A stretch of 64,000 nucleotides of DNA from G963668345 sp965206025 (lineage in GTDB: Bacteria; Acidobacteriota; Terriglobia; Bryobacterales; UBA6623). The notes under the pieces are model-generated. The model was given only the letters and a program-made list of their open reading frames with translations, did not search any database and was not told where the DNA came from. Numbering within the stretch: the stretch's first letter is position 1; each line of letters starts with the position of its first letter. Both the position numbers and the translations under genes were made by a program. Below, piece by piece: positions 27,821 to 37,378 of the stretch. The stretch covers positions 2,046,001 to 2,110,000 of the forward strand of contig CBDBIU010000004.1 of NCBI GenBank assembly GCA_965206025.1, in the 5' to 3' direction.

Positions 27821-29266
27821 GTGAACCACTCATCAGTTCCTAGCCTTCCGGCGCCGTCGAAAATTTCCCGGCGGGCGATGCTTAGGGAAGCCGCCTGCGG
27901 GTTCGGGTTTCTCGGCTTAGCGGGTTTGCTGGCCGAGCACTCTGAACTTTACGGCGCCGCCTCAGCCAATCCCCTGGGGGCGAGGCCGCCTCACTTTGAA
28001 CCGAAGGCCAAGCGGGTCATCTTCCTGTTTATGCACGGCGGTCCCTCGACCGTTGACATTCTCGATCCGAAGCCGCGCCTGTTCCGGGATCACGGCAAGC
28101 CTCTACCGATAAAGAGGCCTCTCGCGTTCGACCGCAAGGCTCCCGGCCCGTTGATGAAGCCGATGTGGGAATTCCGTCCCGGAGGCGAAAGCGGCATTCC
28201 GGTCAGCGACCTGTTCCCCTACGTCAGAGACCGTGCCGACGATCTCTGCGTGATCCGGTCGATGGTCGGCGAAGGCGTCGACCATGGAGCGGCGCTGCTG
28301 CAAACCTTTACCGGGACGAGCACTTTCACTCGGCCTAGCTTGGGATCGTGGGTACTCTACGGCTTGGGCACCGACAACCAAAACTTGCCGGGCTACATCA
28401 TGATCAAGCCGACGCTGGCTCACGGCGGCTCGCTGACCTGGAGTTCGGCTTTCTTGCCCGGCGCTTACCAGGGCACGGCGGTCGGGCACGCCGGTCTCAA
28501 AGTGAAAGACGTCAAGGACGAGCCGATCGAGTATCTCATCCAGAAAGGGCTGACGCCCGAACAGCAGCGCTACGAACTCGAGATGCTGCAGGCGGTCAAT
28601 CGGCGTCACGCGGCGCGACGCGGCCACGACCCCCAGCTCGAAGCGCGAATCCAGGCTTTTGAGCTGGCTTTCCGCATGCAGACCGTCGCGCCCCAGGCGT
28701 TCGAGGTGGAAAGAGAGTCCGAGGCGACGAAGAAGCTCTACGGTCTTGATGACGAGGTCACCAGCGACTTCGGTTGGCAGTGCTTACTGGCGAGGCGGCT
28801 TGCCGAGCGCGGCGTTCGCTACATCCAGTGCACCCACAGCTATAAGTGGGACCAGCACACCGACTTGTTTGAAAAGCACACCAAAAACGCCAAGGAAGTC
28901 GACAAGCCCATCGCCGGTCTGCTGACGGACCTCAAGGCCACGGGCCTGCTCGACGACACGCTCGTCATTTGGATGGGAGAGTTCGGGCGCACGCCCGTCT
29001 CGCAAGCCGGCAACGGACGCGACCACAACCCCTACGGCTACTGCATTTGGATGGCCGGCGGCGGCGTGAAACCGGGCTTCGTCTACGGAGCCACCGACGA
29101 AATCGGCTACCATTCCGTCGAAGACCGCATGCACATCCACGACTTCCACGCCACAGTCCTACACCTGATGGGACTCGACCACAAGAAGCTCACCTACCGC
29201 TATAGCGGCCGCGATTTTCGCCTGACCGACGTGGCCGGCGAAGTAGCGACGAAGATTATCGCCTAG
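27821..29266 (+). CDS. DUF1501-domain protein (Tat-exported, sulfatase-like fold)
   Basis: A protein of about 481 residues starting at GTG 27821, preceded by GGAG in the end of the PSD1 gene. A twin-arginine signal (SRRAMLREAACGFGFLGLAG) precedes the DUF1501 body: IFLFMHGGPSTVDILDPKP, SDLFPYVRDRADDLCVIRSM, TLVIWMGEFGRTPVSQAGNG RDHNPYGYCIWMAGGG, and a late HDFHATVLHLMGLDH. This alkaline-phosphatase-like family travels with PSD1 genes and presumably works with them outside the cytoplasm. The pair forms a two-gene operon. Substrate and reaction are not known from sequence. Confidence 0.92.
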   Translation: MNHSSVPSLPAPSKISRRAMLREAACGFGFLGLAGLLAEHSELYGAASANPLGARPPHFEPKAKRVIFLFMHGGPSTVDILDPKPRLFRDHGKPLPIKRPLAFDRKAPGPLMKPMWEFRPGGESGIPVSDLFPYVRDRADDLCVIRSMVGEGVDHGAALLQTFTGTSTFTRPSLGSWVLYGLGTDNQNLPGYIMIKPTLAHGGSLTWSSAFLPGAYQGTAVGHAGLKVKDVKDEPIEYLIQKGLTPEQQRYELEMLQAVNRRHAARRGHDPQLEARIQAFELAFRMQTVAPQAFEVERESEATKKLYGLDDEVTSDFGWQCLLARRLAERGVRYIQCTHSYKWDQHTDLFEKHTKNAKEVDKPIAGLLTDLKATGLLDDTLVIWMGEFGRTPVSQAGNGRDHNPYGYCIWMAGGGVKPGFVYGATDEIGYHSVEDRMHIHDFHATVLHLMGLDHKKLTYRYSGRDFRLTDVAGEVATKIIA

Positions 29267-29308
29267 AGCGGGCGCTACAAACTATTCGCCGCTGGTTCTG
29301 GTGGGTAT

Positions 29309-29503
29309 TCAACTCGATGAGAGTTTAACAATTCGATAAACTCTCTCAAGCCGCTCGGAAGAAGCATCGCTCTTGTCGCGGCGGCGGTCAATCAGCTCCA
29401 GCAGGATGTCGAGTCGCTGGGCGGGGGTTAGCCCGCGGTAATACTCTCGTTCGGCGTCTTTCGAATCCTCGTGGCTGGAAAAGCGCTTAACTTGAGACTC
29501 CAC
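29309..29503 (-). CDS. Small hypothetical protein
   Basis: About 64 residues from GTG 29503, charged and helical, with the motif DSKDAEREYYRGLTPAQRLDILLELIDRRRDKSD. Similar short sequences with a YYRxLTPxxRLDILLEL core accompany nucleotidyltransferase-type genes in other bacteria, but no such partner is here, so this may be an orphan remnant. The frame is open to 29572, but that part is antisense to the metallo-beta-lactamase fragment and is unlikely to be coding. Confidence 0.45.
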   Translation of the reverse strand: MESQVKRFSSHEDSKDAEREYYRGLTPAQRLDILLELIDRRRDKSDASSERLERVYRIVKLSSS

Positions 29504-29518
29504 ATCGTATTGTAGCTG

Positions 29519-29770
29519 ACGATTTCTTCGGGCCGGGAACGGCTGTTCCTCATCGGCGACATGGTGTTTCACCCGCTACATCTCCAACACCCGGAGTGGC
29601 ACACCGCCTTCGAGATATCGACCGAGCAGGCTCTCGACACACGCCGGCGCGTGCTGGGGCAGGCGGCCTCGGAACAATCGCTGGTCCTTGCCTATTACTT
29701 CCCTTTTCCCGGCCTCGGCCGTGTCCAAGCTCGGGGACGGGGGTGGGAGTGGCTGCCGGAGACTCCTTAG
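29519..29770 (+). pseudogene. C-terminal remnant of an MBL-fold metallo-hydrolase
   Basis: The frame reads GRERLFLIGDMVFHPLHLQH, PEWHTAFEISTEQALDTRRR, then LVLAYYFPFPGLGRV and GWEWLP before the stop. This is the end of a metallo-beta-lactamase-fold hydrolase; GD and the late HFPFPGLG segment are typical, with His replaced by Tyr in YYFPFPG. There is no room for the N-terminal HxHxDH part upstream, which is occupied by other sequence. It lies just before a MITE copy. Confidence 0.65.
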
Positions 29771-29818
29771 ATTCCGCCCTTTACGGCGAATCCGCGGGCC
29801 GACAGCGTAGCAGGTTTA

Positions 29819-29997
29819 GCCCGCTTTTCTCACCACGTGGCGAGGCGAAGTGCGTGAGAGGCCCGTCAGTACAAGGCGCGCGCCGCTCGGCGCGCGGAGG
29901 TGTGCTTGAACGGTACGTTGAGCACGGCGAGCAAGCGCAACGCCGTAATGGCGGGCCTATTGCGTGCTTCGACCGTCAGGTGGTGAGAAATGCCGGC
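29819..29997 (+). mobile_element. Full copy (179 bp) of the GCCCGC-ended TA-target MITE
   Basis: The ends are GCCCGCTTTTCTCACCACGT and GGTGGTGAGAAATGCCGGC, bordered by TA at 29817-29818 and 29998-29999. Length and interior match the copy at 46096 in the opposite orientation. The following 170 bp contain no gene. Confidence 0.88.
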
Positions 29998-30169
29998 TAG
30001 GAGAAGACAACGGCCAGCCAAGTTGCCTGGCTGCCTTCAATCACGGGGCTGGAGAAACGGGGGGCTCGGGGCCCAAGTATTGTAGTACGTTGGGCCCGGG
30101 AGCTTCGTTCCAGATCTTAGGGGGGATGGGCCGGCGGGTCAGTCTGGGTGGCTTCGCCCGCCTGGTCTT

Positions 30170-30565
30170 CTAGTCGCGGCTCAGCACGGCGCCGATCGCT
30201 CCGCCTGCCAAGGCGCCTTGGATGGTCGCCACCACCGCTCTTGCTACGATCACGGCTGGACCGATCGCGATCGCGGTGGCGTACTGGAGGAGGCTAAAGC
30301 CCAACGACAGCAACAGCACGAGCACCGCGCCGACCCTCGCTCCCTGAGCGAGAGTTCCCACTCCCTCCCAGCGCCTTAACACCATCGTGAGAAACACGCC
30401 AAAAACCAGCTGCGACAGGATCAATACTCCCATGTCAGGCGTCTCTTTCATGACTCCCGCCGCCACCATGAAGTCGCGAAGCAGGATTCCATATGCGAGA
30501 TAACCAGAAACGAAGAACAGAGTCCCCCCGGCGAACGACGCAAGTAGAAATTTTTTCCTATCCAT
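30170..30565 (-). CDS. Small four-helix membrane protein of unknown function
   Basis: 131 residues with four hydrophobic helices, beginning with FLLASFAGGTLFFVSGYLAYG. The first helix and GILLRDFM segment, plus the later LLLLSLGFSLLQYATAI, look like the DUF1761-type group of small membrane proteins, but I am not certain. The start is ATG 30565 with AAAGGGAGTTA upstream. It is a single gene; the next gene upstream is a pseudogene fragment. Confidence 0.6.
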   Translation of the reverse strand: MDRKKFLLASFAGGTLFFVSGYLAYGILLRDFMVAAGVMKETPDMGVLILSQLVFGVFLTMVLRRWEGVGTLAQGARVGAVLVLLLSLGFSLLQYATAIAIGPAVIVARAVVATIQGALAGGAIGAVLSRD

Positions 30566-30620
30566 TGTGTCTTAACTCCCTTTCATCGAGTTCGGAAACA
30601 AGGGACCCCCATGGCGTCCC

Positions 30621-30803
30621 TTACAGCACCGGCATCAGCGTGCGCTCGGCCTGGGTGCAACCCGCCGGATCTAAGTTCTTGTACTCGTCTCGGTCGTAGT
30701 CGCTCGCCGTCACGGCGACCAATGTCACCCGCGAACAGGAGCTACTGTCGAAAATGATCCCCTCGGAATTCCCGGAGTTGACCACAATCCCACATTCCGC
30801 GTC
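30621..30803 (-). pseudogene. Fragment related to the TadG-like pilus protein
   Basis: The frame ends MDAECGIVVNSGNSEGIIFD, SSSCSRVTLVAVTASD and a short tail. It resembles the TadG-like gene at 35965-37338 (TVDCGVIVNSSNNGALDVTS, DGCLTASAISVNGT). The shared C-G-V/I-I/V-V-N-S pattern and Cys spacing suggest a decayed paralog on the opposite strand. The open frame to 30944 probably includes unrelated sequence. The rest of the gap to 31122 shows nothing. Confidence 0.45.
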
Positions 30804-31122
30804 CATGCAGCACCGCCGCCAGGGCCTCAACGGCCGTCCAATTCTTTCCTCAGAAATGGTCGTCGGCGACAAGCCTACCGTTGAGCCAACCAATCCTAGC
30901 ACAGCCGGGCCCTGCTCGGACTCGGTTTTTCGCTCAGTGCTCATTTGACGAGTTTCCGCGGCATCTCAGGGGCCGGTAGTGGAAACTTGTTGAAGAACGA
31001 ACGTTCGTGAGGAACCGCGGGGGTAGGGGGATTCAGCGCCCAGCCGGAAGGTCTTCGTCCGTTCCCGGCAAGATACTTGGGCGCCTCATCATCAAGACAG
31101 AATAGCCACGTACGACAGTAAT

Positions 31123-32352
31123 CTAAGTCCGCATTTTCACTCTCTTCCACTTCTTCCCGACCTGAATCGTGAGCGTATCGACGGAGCCGTCCAACCGGTA
31201 GCTCATCTCTCTGTGCCGCTCCCCGTTGACTGACACCGCGCCCTCCTTGAGCTTGCGGTTGGCCTCGGCGCCGGAGCCGCACAGGCCGACCTCGCGCAGC
31301 AGCTTGTCGATGCGAATCGCCGGCTCCCCGCGCATCACCTCCGGCAACGGCACGGTTTGAATGTCTTCGGGCACTTGGCCCTCTTGGACAACGTGGCGAA
31401 AGGCAGCAGCGGCCGTTTCGGCTGCCTGCGCCGAGTGAAAGTCGGTCACGACACGCGCCGCTAACTCCATCTTGGTTTTCATGGGATGCTGCCCGCCGCT
31501 TTCGATCTCGGCCCGCAGCCGCTTGATCTCGTCGAGACTCATGTCGGTCAGCAGCTCGTAGTAGCCGTACATCAGCTCGTCACTGATCTGCATGACTTTG
31601 CGAAACATGGTGTCGGGCGGCTCGGTGACGCCGATATAGTTGCCTAGCGATTTGGACATCTTCCGCACGCCGTCGAGTCCCTCGAGGATCGGCGTGGTCA
31701 TCACAATCTGAGAGGGCTGTCCATAGTCTTTCTGGATCTCCCGGCCGACGAGCAGGTTGAATTTCTGGTCGGTTCCACCCAGCTCGACGTCGGCTTTGAG
31801 CACCACTGAGTCATAGGCCTGCGTGAGGGGATAGAGAAGCTCGTGAATCGAAATCGGACGGCCCGACTTGTACCGCTTGCTGAAATCATCTCGTTCGAGG
31901 ATACGCGCCACGGTGTAGTGGGAGCACAGCCGGATAATCTCCTCGAATTTCAGAGGCATCAGCCACTCGCTGTTAAAACGGATCTCAGTCTTTTCAGGAT
32001 CTAAGATTCGAAATACTTGCTCCTTGTAGGTTTCGGCATTGGCTTCGATCTGCTCGCGCGTCATCGCCGGACGCGTGACGTTCTGGCCCGAAGGGTCGCC
32101 GATCAACCCCGTGGCGTCCCCGATCAGGAAGACGGCCGTATGGCCGAGATCCTGGAAGTGTTTCATCTTCCTCAACACGACCGTATGGCCGAGGTGCAAA
32201 TCCGGAGCCGTGGGATCGAAGCCAGCTTTGACGCGCAGAGAACGTCCATGATCGGCGGCATCGATGAGCCGTTGGCGCAGGTCTTCTTCGCGGATGATCT
32301 CCGCCGAGCCCTTTCCAAGATAAGCCAGTTGCTCGTCGATGGTTCCGTGCAT
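31123..32352 (-). CDS. tyrS: Tyrosyl-tRNA synthetase
   Basis: A cytoplasmic class I synthetase charging tRNA-Tyr, 409 residues. The HIGH-type motif is HLGH (in PTAPDLHLGHTVVLRKM), and the KMSKS loop is present intact (GVRKMSKSLGN). The tyrosine-site segment VELGGTDQKFNLLVGRE is typical. An S4 RNA-binding domain is at the C-terminus (IDKLLREVGLCGSGAEANRK). Length and sequence fit the TyrZ-like bacterial type. The stop lies beyond the degraded pilus fragment, and it precedes nothing in its direction. purN-purM lie immediately upstream on the same strand with a 21-bp gap, so they are probably co-transcribed. Confidence 0.95.
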   Translation of the reverse strand: MHGTIDEQLAYLGKGSAEIIREEDLRQRLIDAADHGRSLRVKAGFDPTAPDLHLGHTVVLRKMKHFQDLGHTAVFLIGDATGLIGDPSGQNVTRPAMTREQIEANAETYKEQVFRILDPEKTEIRFNSEWLMPLKFEEIIRLCSHYTVARILERDDFSKRYKSGRPISIHELLYPLTQAYDSVVLKADVELGGTDQKFNLLVGREIQKDYGQPSQIVMTTPILEGLDGVRKMSKSLGNYIGVTEPPDTMFRKVMQISDELMYGYYELLTDMSLDEIKRLRAEIESGGQHPMKTKMELAARVVTDFHSAQAAETAAAAFRHVVQEGQVPEDIQTVPLPEVMRGEPAIRIDKLLREVGLCGSGAEANRKLKEGAVSVNGERHREMSYRLDGSVDTLTIQVGKKWKRVKMRT

Positions 32353-32373
32353 GTTTGGTCGCGGTTGCGGGTC

Positions 32374-32976
32374 TCAGCCGGTTCGGATCACGCGGCGCTC
32401 TTCGATCCGGAACTTTCCACCAAGCACTAGGTTAATGGCTTCCGTATAGATGCGGTGCTCTTCGGTCAGGATGCGCGCCGAGAGCGTCTCGTCCGTGTCC
32501 TCGTCAAGGATCGGCACGGCTGCCTGCACGATGATCGGTCCCGCGTCGAGGTGTTCGTCGACGAAATGGACCGTGCACCCCGAGATTTTCGCCCCGTGTT
32601 CGAGGGCCTGCTCTTGGGCCTCGAGACCCGGAAACGAAGGAAGCAGCGACGGGTGAATGTTCAAGATCCGGTTAGGGTATTCCCTGACCAAGTAGGCGCT
32701 CAGGAGGCGCATGAAGCCGGCCAGGCAAACCAGGTCCACCTGCCGTTCCTTGAGTAGCGCCACTATCTGGCGGTCGTATTCTTCGCGCTCCAGGCCGCGG
32801 GAGGGGACACAGGCAACCGCTATACCGCGCTCCTGGGCTCGAGCGAGGCCGCGGGCGTTCGGTTTATTGCTGATCACGATAGCGATTTCGGCCGGGATCT
32901 CGCCCGCGGCTGCGTTATCGGCGATGGCCTCGAAATTCGAGCCCCGGCCCGACAGCAAGATGCCAAGTTTTTTCAT
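32374..32976 (-). CDS. purN: Phosphoribosylglycinamide formyltransferase
   Basis: PurN transfers a formyl group from 10-formyl-THF to GAR, the third step of purine synthesis. It has 200 residues. The N-terminal LGILLSGRGSNFEAI binds the phosphate. Catalytic Asn and His are in NIHPSLLPSFPG, and the catalytic Asp is in VHFVDEHLDAGPII. The ATG at 32976 is chosen because it forms an ATGA overlap with the purM stop; the frame continues upstream inside purM, but that is not PurN-like. Confidence 0.95.
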   Translation of the reverse strand: MKKLGILLSGRGSNFEAIADNAAAGEIPAEIAIVISNKPNARGLARAQERGIAVACVPSRGLEREEYDRQIVALLKERQVDLVCLAGFMRLLSAYLVREYPNRILNIHPSLLPSFPGLEAQEQALEHGAKISGCTVHFVDEHLDAGPIIVQAAVPILDEDTDETLSARILTEEHRIYTEAINLVLGGKFRIEERRVIRTG

Positions 32977-34010
32977 TGGTAGACGACCCTGCGTCGACCT
33001 CTCGCGACCACACCGATCTCGTAGGCCGGTTGATTCATCTCGTCCAGGACTCGACGGGCGCGGGCGGCCGAGCGGCCGGGTACCGCCACGATCAGGCCGA
33101 TCCCCATATTGAACGTTCGCAACATCTCGGCCTCGGCCACATTGCCTAGCCGCTGGAGTAGCTCGAAGATGGGCTGTACGGGCCAGGAACCGAGTCGAAT
33201 GCGGGCGCAAAACCCCGCGGGCAGCATGCGGGGCGTGTTGTCGGTAATGCCGCCTCCCGTAATGTGAGCAGCGCCGCGAAGCAGCCTATTCTCGAGGAGC
33301 GCCTGGATCGGCTTCAAGTAACTGCGATGAACCTTGAGAAGTTCCGTGCCGACCGTATCGCCAATCTCCGCAATACGGGCGCCCGGCTTGTAGCCGGCCA
33401 CCTCAAGTAACAACTTGCGAGCCAGCGAGTAGCCGTTCGTGTGAAGGCCGTTCGATGCCAGCCCCAGCAGCACGTCTCCCTCTCGAATACGGCTACCGTC
33501 GATCAAACGCGACCGCTCCGCCGCTCCCACGATGAACCCCGCCAGGTCATACTCGCCCGCGCGATAAAGTCCCGGCATCTCCGCCGTCTCTCCCCCGATC
33601 AATGCGCAGCCGTTGTTGCGGCATCCCCGGCTGATCCCCTTGACGACATCGGTGGTAACCGGGGCATTGAGTTTTCCGCTGGCGAAGTAATCGAGAAAGA
33701 AGAGAGGAATCGCTCCCTGCACGGCGATGTCGTTCACGCAGTGGTTGACGAGGTCCTCGCCGATCGTATCGTGGACGCCGGTCGCGAAGGCTACCTTGAG
33801 CTTGGTGCCCACGCCGTCGGCGGAGCTGATGAGAACAGGGCGCTTGAAGTCGCTGCCGAGGGCGTAGGCGGCTCCGAATGACCCGATGCCGCTCAGGACA
33901 TGGCGGTTGAAGGTCCGCCGCGCGAGTTTCTTGATTTTCGCCGTCGCGCGCTCTGCCTCGGCGATGCTGACACCGGCATCGGCATAGCTGATCGAAGGGC
34001 CCTCGGGCAT
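32973..34010 (-). CDS. purM: Phosphoribosylformylglycinamidine cyclo-ligase (AIR synthetase)
   Basis: PurM makes AIR from FGAM and ATP in purine synthesis. It has 345 residues with SYADAGVSI at the N-terminus, SADGVGTKLKVAF, HCVNDIAVQGAIPLFFLDYF, NGCALIGGETAEMPGLY and AHITGGGITDNTPRMLP, all family landmarks. It is coupled to purN by a 4-bp overlap. The 290-bp region upstream (34011-34301) contains a run of nine G and no visible gene; I saw no PurR-type operator or guanine riboswitch. Confidence 0.95.
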   Translation of the reverse strand: MPEGPSISYADAGVSIAEAERATAKIKKLARRTFNRHVLSGIGSFGAAYALGSDFKRPVLISSADGVGTKLKVAFATGVHDTIGEDLVNHCVNDIAVQGAIPLFFLDYFASGKLNAPVTTDVVKGISRGCRNNGCALIGGETAEMPGLYRAGEYDLAGFIVGAAERSRLIDGSRIREGDVLLGLASNGLHTNGYSLARKLLLEVAGYKPGARIAEIGDTVGTELLKVHRSYLKPIQALLENRLLRGAAHITGGGITDNTPRMLPAGFCARIRLGSWPVQPIFELLQRLGNVAEAEMLRTFNMGIGLIVAVPGRSAARARRVLDEMNQPAYEIGVVARGRRRVVYQ

Positions 34011-34301
34011 GGAAGTCCATTATCGCACCGGCCGGCATTGCCGTCGCGGGCTGCTGCTTCAGTAGCTCCCGTAGGGCCGGGCGGTCGTTCTTGCCCGGAC
34101 CGGCGACCTTTTGGGGGCGGTGATCCGACACCGATGCTCTCAAGCGGCCTGCGCGGGATTGGGAGGCAGCGTTACCGCGTCCGATTTCAGTCCGCGTAAT
34201 AGGGGGGGGGTTGTCTTCAAAGCTAAACGGTCGCAGGTCTTGTTCCACTTGGCGGCTATGCCAAGGGGGAGTGCGCGTCTCGCCGACGGAGAGATGCGGC
34301 G

Positions 34302-35345
34302 CTAACCCTTCCTTCGCGCTGCCAGCTTCTCCCGCATCCCCGGCCGATCGAGCACTTCGGGGTTTGCCAGGTGTGGCGGCGCTTTTCCCTCGTACGCCAG
34401 GCGCACGTTCTCACAGGCCTCGAGACCGATGTCCCGCTGGTGCTCTACCGTCATGGCGAGACAGTGGGGGGCGAGCGCCACGTTGTCCAATTCAAACAAG
34501 GGGTGGTCTTTGGGTGGAGGTTCTTGCTCCAACACGTCGAGGCCGGCTCCGGCGATCCGGCGGTGCTTGAGTGCATCTACTAAGGCTGCTTCGTCCACAA
34601 CCGGGCCGCGCGCCGTATTGATCAGGAAAGCGGTTGGCTTCATCATTGCGATCTCTTCGGCTCCGATCAGACCCTTGGTTTCGGGATTGAGCGGGGTGTG
34701 AACGGTGATGAAGTCGCTTTCGCGCATCACCGTGGCCAGGTCGACGAGCTCGACACCGATCTCGGCAGCCCGTTCTTTAGAGACATAGGGGTCGCAAGCG
34801 AGGATGCGTCCAAAGCCGATGCCTCGGCCGATGCGGCAAGTCTCGCTGGCAATGTTGCCAAGTCCGACGGACCCAAGTGTTCGCCCGAGAAAGCAGATGC
34901 CCCTTTCATCGAGCTTGTCTTGCCACGTTCCGTCTCGAACCCACTGGTCGTAGATGCGGAGGTTCTTGGCCACCGCGAACATGAGGGCGATCGCCGCTTC
35001 GGCCACGGGGCGCTGAGAACCCTTCGGCGCCAGCGCCACGAGTACATCAGCTTCTGTACAGGCCTTCACATCGATCCGGTCGAAGCCAACGCCGTAGCGC
35101 GAGATGCAAACCAGCCTGTCGACCCCTTCCAAGCACTCGCGGGGTAAGTAGTAGCCGAAATGGATGATCGCGTCGTAGGAGCGCACTGACTCGGCGGTCG
35201 CTGTCCAGTTGGTGTCCGGCATCATTTCGTATTTGAGATCAGGCAGCGGATCGAGGACTTCGCGCAGGCCGTGGCCGAGCATGCGATCAATAAAGTCTTC
35301 CCAGTCGGGCGTGATGCCTACCAGGAACTGTCTGTCTTCAGACAT
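34302..35345 (-). CDS. D-isomer-specific 2-hydroxyacid dehydrogenase
   Basis: A 347-residue NAD-dependent dehydrogenase with a C-terminal Rossmann domain (GRTLGSVGLGNIASETCRIG). The catalytic triad is present: Arg in NTARGPVV, Glu in GLDVLEQEPP and His in VALAPHCLA. The N-terminal substrate domain is family-like (CISRYGVGFDRIDVKACTEA). Close relatives act as phosphoglycerate, glycerate or hydroxypyruvate dehydrogenases; the substrate here is not decided. No serine-pathway genes are adjacent. Confidence 0.88.
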   Translation of the reverse strand: MSEDRQFLVGITPDWEDFIDRMLGHGLREVLDPLPDLKYEMMPDTNWTATAESVRSYDAIIHFGYYLPRECLEGVDRLVCISRYGVGFDRIDVKACTEADVLVALAPKGSQRPVAEAAIALMFAVAKNLRIYDQWVRDGTWQDKLDERGICFLGRTLGSVGLGNIASETCRIGRGIGFGRILACDPYVSKERAAEIGVELVDLATVMRESDFITVHTPLNPETKGLIGAEEIAMMKPTAFLINTARGPVVDEAALVDALKHRRIAGAGLDVLEQEPPPKDHPLFELDNVALAPHCLAMTVEHQRDIGLEACENVRLAYEGKAPPHLANPEVLDRPGMREKLAARRKG

Positions 35346-35964
35346 AGTTTGTGCTTGCGTGTATTTCCCTGAGTCCGAGACCCAGCCGCAGGCTCGCGGC
35401 TCAGTCTCGCCCGTCGCAAGGATAAGCGTGAGCAGGAAACTCGAACGCCAGTGACCGGCCGAGTGTCCGGGCTATCGCGCCCCGGGACTGCTCCGAAAGC
35501 CAAAAGGTGTTCATTCCTTTGAGATGGGCCGCTAGCCCACTGCTGTTCACAGCTCCGTTTCAGTCATCGTATCAAACCCCGCTACGACCTCATTCCCATC
35601 TCCGTTTACGCATCGCCTGCCTCGGGCTGCAAGGCGCGACTGCCACTTTTGTACTTGGCGACCCCGGACTTTTCCCTCAGTCAAATCCATACTAGCGGCC
35701 CATTGATCTACATGGTTCCCGCTTTCATAATTGAGTTTCGGTGTTCGTTTCCAGCTTGTGCGGACAGCCCTTCCCCTGCACAATACCGGAGAAAGACTCC
35801 CGAGAGTCCCCGGCGGCATACTAAGAGTCCTAGAACTAAACCCCTAGAGGGAGAAAGTGTCAGGATCACAGAGAAACAGACGAATCCCTTATGCTTTGCT
35901 CGGCCCCAGCGGGGCTACTATTAGGCGAATAGGTCAAGGATACAAGGCTGAAAGGGCCTCGATC
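35346..35964. other. Long intergenic region upstream of the pilin-like cluster
   Basis: About 620 bp between a minus-strand and a plus-strand gene. No credible gene or repeat family is seen. It is somewhat less GC-rich than its neighbours and must contain the promoter for the tadG-tadE cluster. AAAGGG lies about 15 bases before the tadG start. Confidence 0.5.
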
Positions 35965-37338
35965 ATGAAATCGCACCTACGGGAACTCATCGCAGCAAAC
36001 AACCGCAAAGGCATCTTTGTGGTAGTTGCCGCCGTGATGCTGACAACGCTTTTTGGCTTTCTTGCCGTGGCCACGGACACGGGCTGGCTTTATCATCAGC
36101 GCCGCCGTATGCAGACCGCGGCCGACGCCGGAGCCATCTACGGGGCGCAGCAGATCCGCCGGGGTGCAAATTCGCAGGCGGACGTGGAGAGTTTGTCCGA
36201 CCACGGCGCTCTCAAAGGCACCTCTGACAATGCATTCACGAACGGCGTAGACGGCGCCGTGGTCACGGTGGACTACCCACCCACCACGGGGAACTACGTG
36301 GGTAACAACCTGGCGGTCGAGGTTACTGTTTGCCAGCCGCAGCGGACTTTCTTCATGCCGGTCTTTGGCGTCAACTCGGCCGATGTGTGTGCTCGGGGGG
36401 TGGCGGGTTACCTCGGCCAGGCCGAAGGATGTATCTACGCCTTAAACCCCACGGAAGAAAAGACGATGTACGTTCACAGCGACACCTTCGCAACCGTGGA
36501 CTGCGGCGTGATCGTCAATTCAAGCAACAACGGCGCCCTCGATGTGACCAGCGACGGCTGCCTGACCGCCTCCGCCATTTCCGTCAATGGGACGGGGACT
36601 CAAACGCCCAACAACAACAACTTCTGCGGTTATGGCAACGGCATGTCCATCAGTGACTATCCCTTCTACGAAACGCCGCCAGAACCGGACCCGCTGGCCC
36701 ACTTGGGCATTCCCCCCGAGGTCGATGACGGCTGTTACCAGAATGACTTTGTTCTGGACGACCCGACCAAGGTTGCGACACTGGCGGGGGGTAAGAGATG
36801 GTGCCGCGGACTAAAGATCGACTGCGCCACGTGCGGTACCATCACTCTGCCCAGCGGCAATTACGTCATGGCGGGCAAGAGGCTGGAAATTTCGGGGGCT
36901 TCCACCGTTGTTCAGGGCAGCGAGGTGATGTTCTACGCCACGGACTTTCCCGCGCAGGTAGTAACCGCCGAAGGCATCTTCGTCGGCAGCGGGGCGAGCG
37001 TGAACTTTTCGGCGCCCACTTCGGGCGACTTCGAGGGGATCTTGATGTATGTGGACCGGGATCTTGCCGAAGCGGACGGGCATTACCTAAACATTGAGTT
37101 CATGAGCGGCGTGACCGCGCAATTAAACGGAGCTCTCTACAGCCTCAATGGGACGGTGACTCTCCACAGCGCCACTCACGGTACCAGCACATCGGCCGAC
37201 GGGATAGCCATCGTAGCCGACAAGGTCGAATTTACGAGTCTCGGTAGCACCGGCGGCGGACCGACGATGGACATTACAGAGGACTTTTCGAATTTTGCAA
37301 CGGGCTCGCCGATCAAGCGCGTGACGCTTCTCGAGTAA
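35965..37338 (+). CDS. TadG-like pilus assembly/secreted protein
   Basis: A 457-residue protein with the TadG/Tad-like N-terminal membrane segment: basic KSHLRELIAANNRKG, a hydrophobic helix IFVVVAAVMLTTLFGFLAVA, then DTGWLYHQRRRMQTAADAGA, where the AADAGA block is the family hallmark. The remainder is an extracytoplasmic, Gly/Ser/Thr-rich beta region with several Cys (DCGVIVNSSNN, CATCGTITLPSGNYV). TadG proteins are minor components of Tad/Flp pilus systems. Two TadE-like genes follow within 60 bp. The pilus ATPase and secretin genes are not in this window. Confidence 0.82.
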   Translation: MKSHLRELIAANNRKGIFVVVAAVMLTTLFGFLAVATDTGWLYHQRRRMQTAADAGAIYGAQQIRRGANSQADVESLSDHGALKGTSDNAFTNGVDGAVVTVDYPPTTGNYVGNNLAVEVTVCQPQRTFFMPVFGVNSADVCARGVAGYLGQAEGCIYALNPTEEKTMYVHSDTFATVDCGVIVNSSNNGALDVTSDGCLTASAISVNGTGTQTPNNNNFCGYGNGMSISDYPFYETPPEPDPLAHLGIPPEVDDGCYQNDFVLDDPTKVATLAGGKRWCRGLKIDCATCGTITLPSGNYVMAGKRLEISGASTVVQGSEVMFYATDFPAQVVTAEGIFVGSGASVNFSAPTSGDFEGILMYVDRDLAEADGHYLNIEFMSGVTAQLNGALYSLNGTVTLHSATHGTSTSADGIAIVADKVEFTSLGSTGGGPTMDITEDFSNFATGSPIKRVTLLE

Positions 37339-37378
37339 CGGCACAAGAGCTTCGCGAGCGGTGGAAGGAAGATCAACC

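Noticed and set aside
34199..34212. Homopolymer run of nine G upstream of purM
   Set aside because: It is a single tract in an intergenic region, with no reading frame that it could switch.
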